Origin: Microbispora catharanthi | Lineage (GTDB): Bacteria; Actinomycetota; Actinomycetes; Streptosporangiales; Streptosporangiaceae | Length of the DNA: 64,000 bases | Assembly: GCF_006334915.2 (NCBI RefSeq) | Contig: NZ_VDMA02000016.1 | Location: 1 to 64,000, forward strand | Reading direction: 5' to 3' | The notes under the pieces: generated by a model | What the model was told of the DNA's origin: nothing | Databases searched by the model: none | The model's input: the letters and a program-made list of their open reading frames with translations, nothing else | Part shown: positions 58,460 through 64,000 of the stretch, in pieces | How positions within the stretch are numbered: the stretch's first letter is position 1 | How the letters are laid out: each line of letters starts with the position of its first letter | Made by a program: the position numbers and the translations under genes

Positions 58460-58585
58460 TCAGGCCGCGTGCGGCAGCCGGACGCGGAAGGTCGACGTCA
58501 CAAGAGCCTGGACGAGACGCACGAGCAGCGCCTCCAGGACCATGATGGCCGCCCGGGAGAGTACGGCGGCGAGGAACTCAGACAC
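58460..58585 (-). CDS. 41-residue amphipathic/hydrophobic small protein
   Basis: GTG 58585 has GAGG 9 nt upstream and encodes MSEFLAAVLSRAAIMVLEAL then LVRLVQALVTSTFRVRLPHAA. It is helical with periodic Arg/Glu, membrane-active in look. Small proteins of this LLEALVVRL type recur in actinomycetes without known function. Overlapping palindromes lie about 80 bp upstream. Confidence 0.55.
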   Translation of the reverse strand: MSEFLAAVLSRAAIMVLEALLVRLVQALVTSTFRVRLPHAA

Positions 58586-58661
58586 TTCACACCTCATTAG
58601 GACAAATCGGCTTCTATGGAAGAGTGACGCATCAACCTCCCAAAACGGCGTAGTTAAGGTT

Positions 58662-58688
58662 ACCGTTCGGTGAACGGTCGGTGACCGT
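58662..58688. promoter_or_regulatory. Two overlapping palindromes
   Basis: ACCGTTC-GGT-GAACGGT (58662-58678) and ACGGTC-GGT-GACCGT (58674-58688) are both perfect and share ACGGT. A regulator could bind either register. They lie upstream of the 41-residue gene. Confidence 0.6.
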
Positions 58689-58948
58689 TGCGGATACGCG
58701 TCCTGATCATGCGTCCCCTGCCATGTCCCCGATCATGATTCGCCCCCCGGGTGGCCGTGGGCGTGCCCCGGGCCACGCGACTCACGCGCCGGCCCCGCAC
58801 CGCTCCCGTGCCCGTGGTCGCCGCACAGTGGTCCCCGCACAGTGATCCCCGCACATCGCCCGCCGGATGCCGCCGGGCGCGGATGTCGCCGGGCGCGCGC
58901 CGATCGCGCGGTGCCGCCGGTTCGCGGACCCGCGCGAGGCGCCCCGCG
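58689..58948. other. Gene-free stretch with short repeats
   Basis: No credible gene. GATCATG occurs twice (near 58706 and 58732), and a CCCCGCACAGTG-like unit repeats three times near 58825-58858. Confidence 0.35.
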
Positions 58949-59611
58949 TTACTTGGCGCCGGCCCTGGTGCGCCGGGCGGTGGTGGTGCCGGTGGTGGCG
59001 GGGGTCTTCGCCTCGCCCTTGGCCGTGCTGGTTCTCCTCCCGGCCGCCCGCCCTGTCGTCGGCGTCGCGGGCTCCTGCATGGCTCCGGCTCCGGTGGCGG
59101 GCGTCCCCGGTGTGGGCGCCCCGCGGGTCTCCCTCTGCGCGCCGCCGAGGGGCGACCAGCGCTGCTCACGGCCCCTGGCGCGCTGGGCGATCATCGTTCC
59201 CGCGCCGATCGCCGCCGCCACCGGCCACTCCAGGATGCCGAGCGCGGCCAGTGCGCCGAGACCGCCGTAGTACATGATCCGCTCGGGCGGCGGAAGGAAC
59301 GTGCGGGCGACGTCCATGGCGTGCCCGACGTCACGTCCGCTGATGTGCGGCATGCCCACGTGCGGCAGGTGCATCTCGGGCGCCCGTAGCTGGAGCCGCA
59401 GGAACGGCAGGTTCAGGTCCAGCTGGGGCCGGTGCTCCTCCTTCATCTCCATGCCCGGGCCGGTGGGCGGAGCCGGAGTGGGCGTGGGTGTGGGCGGCGT
59501 GGTCGTCCGGGCACGGGTCGCCCGGCCCCGGGCGGTCGTCGTGCCGGTCGTGGCCGTGCCGGCAGTCGTGCCTGCCGTGGTCGTGCCCGGCGTCGCCTCG
59601 GTCGTGGTCAT
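58949..59611 (-). CDS. Low-complexity protein with a conserved hydrophobic centre
   Basis: 220 residues. Thr/Pro/Ala-rich start (residues 1-53, ending in a TPTPTPAPP run), a central conserved block (PQLDLNLPFLRLQLRAPEMHLPHVGMPHISGRDVGHAM and LPPPERIMYYGGLGALAALGILEWPVAAAIGAGTMIAQRA, with one membrane-type helix) and a basic Ala/Thr/Lys/Arg tail like a histone-H1 tail. Related mycobacterial and streptomycete hypothetical proteins share the central block. Possible membrane anchoring plus DNA or polymer binding. Confidence 0.7.
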   Translation of the reverse strand: MTTTEATPGTTTAGTTAGTATTGTTTARGRATRARTTTPPTPTPTPAPPTGPGMEMKEEHRPQLDLNLPFLRLQLRAPEMHLPHVGMPHISGRDVGHAMDVARTFLPPPERIMYYGGLGALAALGILEWPVAAAIGAGTMIAQRARGREQRWSPLGGAQRETRGAPTPGTPATGAGAMQEPATPTTGRAAGRRTSTAKGEAKTPATTGTTTARRTRAGAK

Positions 59612-59789
59612 GGATCCTCCCCGATGACGTGTCCCCGACGCGGATCTCTGCCCGATCCGCGAGAGCTTCGGGAAAATGACCTTTCTATCCTCTATCGAGC
59701 CCCCTGTGGTTGCTGGTGCTGATAGCGACTATTTGCCCACTTTTGCCGGTGCTTTCGTCTCCGTACGCCCCTGCGCGAGGATGGCGGGC

Positions 59790-60374
59790 ATGACACGGAT
59801 AGGGATCTTGCTGTTCGACCGGGTGGAGGAACTGGACGCGGTGGGCCCGTGGGAGGTCTTCGGCGTGTGGACGAAACTGTTCCCGGACGAGGCGGAGGTC
59901 GTCGCGTTCGCGCCGCGGGCGGGAGCCGTACGGGCGTCCAAGGGGCTGACGCTCCATGCCGACAGGTCGGCGGCCGACGTCGGCCACCTGGACGTCTTCC
60001 TGCACCCGGGCGGCGCCGGGACCCGTCCCCAGCTCAAGGACCCGGACCACCTCGCCTGGGTGCGGGACCTGCGCGGACGCGTGCCCCTGATGACCAGCGT
60101 CTGCACCGGGTCCCTCGTCCTCGCCGCGGCCGGGCTGCTGGCGGGCCGCCCGGCGACCACGCATTGGGGCGCCCTCGACCTGCTCGCCGAGCTGGACCCG
60201 ACCATCGACGTCCGGCGCGAGGAGCGCTTCGTCGACGACGGCGACGTCGTCACCTCGTCCGGGGTGTCGGCGGGCATCGACATGGCGCTCCACCTGGTGG
60301 CACGGCTCGCGGGGGTCGAGCGGGCCCGCGAGGTGCGCCGGCACATGCAGTACGACCCCGAGCCCCCCGTGTGA
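59790..60374 (+). CDS. DJ-1/PfpI family protein
   Basis: 194 residues from ATG 59790. TRIGILLFDRVEELDAVGPWEVFGVWTKLF, VFLHPGGAGTRPQL, nucleophile elbow MTSVCTGSLVLAAAGLLAGRPATTHWGALDLL (Cys) and TSSGVSAGIDMALHLVARLAG match the isonitrile-hydratase/AraC-N-terminal branch of the family. Stands alone with no HTH domain, so it is an enzyme or stress protein, not a GlxA regulator. Confidence 0.9.
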   Translation: MTRIGILLFDRVEELDAVGPWEVFGVWTKLFPDEAEVVAFAPRAGAVRASKGLTLHADRSAADVGHLDVFLHPGGAGTRPQLKDPDHLAWVRDLRGRVPLMTSVCTGSLVLAAAGLLAGRPATTHWGALDLLAELDPTIDVRREERFVDDGDVVTSSGVSAGIDMALHLVARLAGVERAREVRRHMQYDPEPPV

Positions 60375-60480
60375 TCACCCGGCCGGACGAGCGCCCCCCG
60401 GCAGTGCCAGGGCATACGGCGTGCGCACTGGATACGGCCGCGGTCGCCGGGGAGACGCCGAGCAGCAGGTGTGCGGTCTG

Positions 60481-61245
60481 TCACCAGGTCTGCTCGCCGG
60501 CGCGCACGAGGATCTCGTTGACGGCGACTCGACGGTCCCGGGTGACGATGTAGGAGACGGCGTCGGCGATGTCCTCCGGACGCAGCAACTCGATGTTCTC
60601 GATCTGGCGCTCTACGGCCTGTCGCACGCCGTCGCGGAGGTGGGAGCTCAGCTCGGTGTCCACCGTGCCGGGCTCGACCACGCTCACCCGGAGGCCCTTC
60701 CCCACGACCTCCTGCCGCAGGGCCTCGGTGAACCCGTTGACGCCGAACTTCGTCAGGTTGTAGACGGCCGTCCCGGGCCGGGCGACCCGGCCTGCCGTGG
60801 AACTGATGTTGACCAGGTCCGCCACCTTCCGCGGGGAGTCCTCCGCGGCGCGGAGGAGGTGCGGCAGGGCGGCATGGGTGGTGTACAGCAGGCCCTGGAC
60901 ATTGACCGCGAGCATGTGATCCCACTCCTCGAGCGGGGAATCCGCAGCCTGCCCCACGCCCATGAAACCGGCGTTGTTGACGAGGGTGTCCAGGCGGCCG
61001 AGCTTGGTCACCACGCTTTCCACCGCCGCTGCGGCCTGCCGCCGGTCGGTGATGTCGGCCTCCACGACGAGGGCGGTGCCGCCGTCGGCCCGGACCTTGT
61101 CCGCGAGCTCCTCCAGCCTGCCGCGTCGCCGCCCGAGGACGGCGACGGCCGCGCCCTCCGCGGCGAGGCCGCGGGCGGTCGCCTCGCCGATTCCGCTGCC
61201 GGCGCCGGTCACCAGCGCCACCGTCTTCCGTAGTCGTCCGGTCAT
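60481..61245 (-). CDS. Short-chain dehydrogenase/reductase
   Basis: 254 residues from ATG 61245 (GGAGGA site). Cofactor motif VALVTGAGSGIGEATARGL, NNAG (LVNNAGFMG), catalytic ISSTAG...YNLTK (Ser, Tyr, Lys), PGTVDTEL. A classical NADP(H)-type SDR of clavulanate-dehydrogenase-like type. Divergent from a TetR regulator with twin palindromes between them, so probably inducible by a toxic substrate. Confidence 0.93.
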   Translation of the reverse strand: MTGRLRKTVALVTGAGSGIGEATARGLAAEGAAVAVLGRRRGRLEELADKVRADGGTALVVEADITDRRQAAAAVESVVTKLGRLDTLVNNAGFMGVGQAADSPLEEWDHMLAVNVQGLLYTTHAALPHLLRAAEDSPRKVADLVNISSTAGRVARPGTAVYNLTKFGVNGFTEALRQEVVGKGLRVSVVEPGTVDTELSSHLRDGVRQAVERQIENIELLRPEDIADAVSYIVTRDRRVAVNEILVRAGEQTW

Positions 61246-61496
61246 GTCGTCTTCCTCCAGATGTCGTGGTCGTGGCCTTCGCGGGCCCCGAGCTGCGGCC
61301 GTCCGCGGCTGTGAACCTCGAGAGGGCCCGGCGAGTGTGTCGCCGCCGTGCCGCCTGCTGTGGAAAGTGCTTCCTGCTCGGGCCCGCCGGAGCTCACCCC
61401 GTGCCGGCGGGGGTGAGGAGCGGCGCGTGACGTCCGCCGGTGGACGGCCGAGTACGGCCGCTCGCGGAGAAGCCCGAAGCCGCGATAGCCTCGTAT

Positions 61497-61540
61497 CCGG
61501 AACCGGTTCCGGTTGAACCATAACCGGAACTGGTTCCGGT
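61497..61540. promoter_or_regulatory. Twin TetR palindromes
   Basis: CCGGAACCGGTTCCGG (61497-61512, perfect) and ACCGGAACTGGTTCCGGT (61523-61540, one central mismatch) have centres 27 bp apart. They end 27 bp before the TetR start and lie upstream of the divergent SDR gene. Confidence 0.85.
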
Positions 61541-61566
61541 TTCAAGCGTGAGAGAAAGGGCTGGGA

Positions 61567-62154
61567 TTGGCCGACAACGGCGAGGACGGCGCCGCACGGC
61601 GGCACAGGCCGCTGCGAGCCGACGCGAAGCGCAACGAAGACCGGCTGCTCAAGGCCGCGGCAGCCGTCTTCGCCCGCGACGGAGCCGACGCCTCGGTCAA
61701 GGACGTCGCCCGCGAGGCCGGCGTGGGTGTCGGCACGCTCTACCGCCGGTTCCCGTCCAAGGAACTGCTGATCGAGGCGGTGTACCGGCACGAAGTGCGG
61801 CTCCTGTGCGAGGCGGCGCCCGAGCTCGCGGCCTCGCTGCCCCCGGTGGACGCGCTACGGACGTGGATGGAGCGCTTCATCGACTTCATGGCCGCCAAGC
61901 ACGGCATGGCCGGCGCCCTCCGCGTGGTGCTGACCGACGACAGCGAGCGGCTGCAGACCCGCGCCGCCCTCGTCCAAGCAGTGGAACGCCTTCTCGCTGC
62001 CGGGAGGAGCCAAGGGGCCATGCGGGAACAGGCGAAGCCCCAGGACGTCCTGATGGCGCTCGGCGGCATCAGCTACATGGCCGGCGCCGAGCAGGAACCC
62101 GGCCTCGCCACAAGGCTCATCGACCTGCTCCTGCACGGCATCGTGACGAGCTGA
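61567..62154 (+). CDS. TetR-family transcriptional regulator
   Basis: 195 residues starting at TTG 61567 (AAAGGG site); no ATG or GTG fits. HTH: LKAAAAVFARDGADASVKDVAREAGVGVGTLYRRFPSKELLIEAVYRHEV, then a SBP-56/YcdC-like helical domain. It likely represses the SDR gene and itself through the two CCGGAAC-nGTTCCGG boxes. Confidence 0.93.
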   Translation: MADNGEDGAARRHRPLRADAKRNEDRLLKAAAAVFARDGADASVKDVAREAGVGVGTLYRRFPSKELLIEAVYRHEVRLLCEAAPELAASLPPVDALRTWMERFIDFMAAKHGMAGALRVVLTDDSERLQTRAALVQAVERLLAAGRSQGAMREQAKPQDVLMALGGISYMAGAEQEPGLATRLIDLLLHGIVTS

Positions 62155-62224
62155 ACGGCACCTGGCCCGCGACGCCGGCGTCGCCGGCGTGGTCCTGGTC
62201 GGCGTTATTCGAAAGAACGAAGCA

Positions 62225-63226
62225 CTAACGGTCGAGGACGTGCAGCGCGCGGGAGCCGGTGCTGAGCAGCTCCGGCCCCTCCTCACCGCACACGACCACG
62301 TCGGCCACCCGGGCGCCGAAGAGGTCGGGCAGGTAGATGGCGGGCTCCAGGCAGACGGCCATCCCGGCCTCGAACCTCTCCCCGGCCGCCAGCCAGGGCC
62401 CCTCCACCGGGCTCAGCCCGATGCCCCGGCCGGCCCGGGCGGCGGCGTAGTCGCCGTAGCCGCTGCCGTCGATGACCTCGCCGGCGATCGCCGCGGCCTC
62501 GGCACACGCCACTCCGGGGCGTACGAGGTCGACGGCGGCCCGCTGCGCGGCGAGAACGACCGAGTACATGGCGTCGAAGTCCTCCGGCGGCTCGGCGACC
62601 GCGAAGACCCGGGCGACCTCGGCGCAGTAGCCGTTCCAGCGCCCGCCGACCGAGACGAGCAGCGCGTCACCGGGGTTGATCACCCGCTCGCACGGCTGGT
62701 GACGCTCGTCGGCGGAGTGCTCGCCCGCCGCGACGAGCACGGAGGGCGCTCCCTCACAGCCCGTCTCGGCGAGCATCGCCCGCAGCCTGCGGGCCATCGC
62801 CAGCTCGGTGGCGCCGAACCACGCCAGCTCGCGGGCCGCGAGCAGCACGGCGTCGGCCGCCGCGGCGGCGTGCCGCATCGCGGTCACCTCGTCGGCCCGC
62901 TTGCGCAGGCGGAGCGGCGCGAGCACGGCCGAGGCCAGCACGAGCTCCGCGTCCAGGCGCAGCGCGAACAGCTCGGCGGCGTGCATCTGCGGGTCCACCG
63001 CCACGCGGCGGGCCGTCGGGGGCACGAGGGCCGCCGCCTGCGCGGGGTCGCCGGCCGGGGTGGGCGGCCCGTCGAGCGCCACCACGAGATAGCTCTCGTC
63101 GCCCGCGCCCGACAGCGGGGCCGCTCGCAGGTACCGGAAGTCCGGGGAGGGCCGCAGCACGAGGGCGTCGATGCCGGCCCCGGCCATTCCGGCGCGTACG
63201 TCCTCCAGCATGAGGGGGTCGATCAT
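62225..63226 (-). CDS. M24-fold (creatinase/prolidase-like) protein lacking metal ligands
   Basis: 333 residues from ATG 63226, whose ATGA overlaps the ABC ATPase stop. Creatinase N-terminal domain (LMLEDVRAGMAGAGIDALVLRPSPDFRYL) and pita-bread domain (RKRADEVTAMRHAAAAADAVLLAAREL, GDALLVSVGGRWNGYCAEVARVF, GRGIGLSPVEGPWL, AVCLEPAIYLPDLFGARVADVVVC). The two metal Asp of prolidases are Ser and Ala-Glu here, the GHGVG His is Arg, and the final Glu is lost, so it should be metal-free (creatinase-like) or inactive. Linked to peptide uptake by its neighbour. Confidence 0.85.
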   Translation of the reverse strand: MIDPLMLEDVRAGMAGAGIDALVLRPSPDFRYLRAAPLSGAGDESYLVVALDGPPTPAGDPAQAAALVPPTARRVAVDPQMHAAELFALRLDAELVLASAVLAPLRLRKRADEVTAMRHAAAAADAVLLAARELAWFGATELAMARRLRAMLAETGCEGAPSVLVAAGEHSADERHQPCERVINPGDALLVSVGGRWNGYCAEVARVFAVAEPPEDFDAMYSVVLAAQRAAVDLVRPGVACAEAAAIAGEVIDGSGYGDYAAARAGRGIGLSPVEGPWLAAGERFEAGMAVCLEPAIYLPDLFGARVADVVVCGEEGPELLSTGSRALHVLDR

Positions 63227-64000
63227 GACGGGGAGGACGGCTCCGGCTCGTGCAGCCAGCAGGCCACCGGCCCGAACTGCGCCGATCCACCCAAGGGCTC
63301 CCGCTCCCGGCACACGTCCATGACGAACGGGCAGCGGGGGTGGAACCGGCAGCCCGCCGGAGGATCGGCGGGGTCGGGCACGTCCCCGGGCAACTCGGCG
63401 GGCAGCACCCCGGCGCCGTCGGGGGAGGGGATCGCGGCGAGCAGCGCCCGCGTGTACGGGTGCTTGGGGTCGGCCCACACCTCCGCGGTCGGCCCGGTCT
63501 CCACGACCTTGCCGAGGTACATGACCGCGATCCGGTCGGCGATCAGCCGCACGACGGACAGGTCGTGGCTGATGAACAGCAGGCCCGCGCCGGACTCCAC
63601 GGCGAGGTCGCGCATCAGCCGGGCCACCTGAGCCTGGGCGGAGGCGTCCAGGGCGGAGATGGGCTCGTCGCCGATCAGCAGCGACGGCCGGGCGGCGAGC
63701 GCCCGCGCGATGGCGACGCGCTGCCGCTGCCCCCCGGAGAACTCGTGCGGGTATCGGCCGGCGAACGCGCGCGGCAGCCCGACCCGTTCGAGCAGGTCGG
63801 CGGGGCTGGTCGTGGTGTCGCCCGCCGTCCGCAGCCCGTCGGCGATCTGCGCGCCCACGCGGCGGCGGGGGTTCAGCGAGGAGTACGGATCCTGGAACAC
63901 CATCTGCACGCCGGTCAGCGCGGGGTCCCTGCGGCGCAGCCCGAGGGGCGTCACCGGGTGCCCGCCGATGAGGATCCGTCCGGAGGCAGCGCCGTGCAGC
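63223..64000 (-). CDS. Oligopeptide/dipeptide ABC transporter ATP-binding protein (N-terminus beyond window)
   Basis: 259 visible residues; the Walker A end lies past the right edge. Q-loop MVFQDPYSSLNPRRRVG, signature EFSGGQRQRVAIARALAARP, Walker B LLIGDEPISALD, H-loop FISHDLSVVRLIADR, and the C-terminal oligopeptide-type extension with CRFHPRCPFVMDVCRE, which is typical of OppD/OppF/DppF. It is followed, with a 4-bp overlap, by the M24 gene. Confidence 0.93.
   Translation of the reverse strand, partial: LHGAASGRILIGGHPVTPLGLRRRDPALTGVQMVFQDPYSSLNPRRRVGAQIADGLRTAGDTTTSPADLLERVGLPRAFAGRYPHEFSGGQRQRVAIARALAARPSLLIGDEPISALDASAQAQVARLMRDLAVESGAGLLFISHDLSVVRLIADRIAVMYLGKVVETGPTAEVWADPKHPYTRALLAAIPSPDGAGVLPAELPGDVPDPADPPAGCRFHPRCPFVMDVCREREPLGGSAQFGPVACWLHEPEPSSPS

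Noticed and set aside
59432-59722. Plus-strand open frames over the Thr/Pro-rich gene
   Set aside because: Shadows of the minus-strand low-complexity protein.
1-64000. CRISPR array, insertion sequence with terminal repeats, prophage or integrase
   Set aside because: I found no regularly spaced identical repeats with unique spacers, no complete transposase with inverted ends and no phage genes; the Rpn nuclease gene is the only mobile-type gene.

Overview
The window is about 64 kb of very GC-rich DNA with strong G/C third-position bias, many GTG starts, GTGA/ATGA gene overlaps, an IdeR/DmdR-type iron box, a PopR-ClpP locus, F420/luciferase-type enzymes and WYL/HxlR/TioE-type regulators. This points to a filamentous actinomycete, most likely Streptosporangiales (Nonomuraea/Microbispora/Streptosporangium-like); the order is an inference from gene families, not a computed placement.

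Layout. 1-3.9 kb: a low-oxygen/respiration block (DoxX-like partial gene, hemerythrin, a 31%-histidine metal-binding protein, cydAB bd oxidase) with a DevR/DosR-like box. 4-9 kb: MFS exporter, YjbR protein, secreted GH6 cellulase, and a DAACS symporter preceded by a 27-codon HVDL-type leader peptide. 9-18 kb: NAD+-dependent DNA ligase, TPR protein, HxlR regulator, LLM flavoenzyme plus F420/NADP-type oxidoreductase, RidA/WYL divergent pair with a palindromic operator, and an iron-boxed siderophore-interacting protein.

18.2-29.6 kb is the most distinctive region: an apparently undescribed RiPP cluster made of two convergent operons. The left operon (+) encodes an ABC exporter, YcaO, TfuA, cytochrome P450 and O-methyltransferase; the right operon (-) encodes a 91-aa precursor (C-terminal CLC...WSGSGSG), a radical SAM/SPASM enzyme, a PqqD-like recognition protein and an FAD oxidoreductase. 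Both are driven by near-identical promoters carrying CCCAC-N4-GTGGG, and a stand-alone LuxR-type HTH gene sits beside the left one. Short tandem duplications lie at almost every gene junction of the cluster.

29.7-37.3 kb: a clpP pair with a PopR-like regulator ending in Leu-Ala-Ala and CTGCC/GGCAG boxes; a frameshifted IclR gene; then kptA (RNA 2'-phosphotransferase), a TerD-fold MXAN_6230/SCO0854-type protein and, directly downstream, two tandem related structured RNAs (one with a perfect T-loop arm), a candidate RNA-repair/Y-RNA-like locus. 37.3-50.8 kb: catabolic genes (CocE hydrolase, DUF3237, flavin monooxygenase with divergent MarR; YCII/DHFR pair; hydroxyacid dehydrogenase, zinc ADH and SMP-30 lactonase operon; TioE-like MerR with an erythromycin-esterase-family gene). 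50.8-64 kb: TetR/epimerase pair with twin operators, an Sfp-type PPTase, TerC preceded by a yybP-ykoY-like manganese riboswitch and a palindrome-spaced promoter, aminotransferase, Xi-class GST, SPW and CsbD stress proteins, DJ-1 protein, SDR/TetR pair with twin palindromes, and the start of an oligopeptide ABC/M24 locus cut by the window edge.
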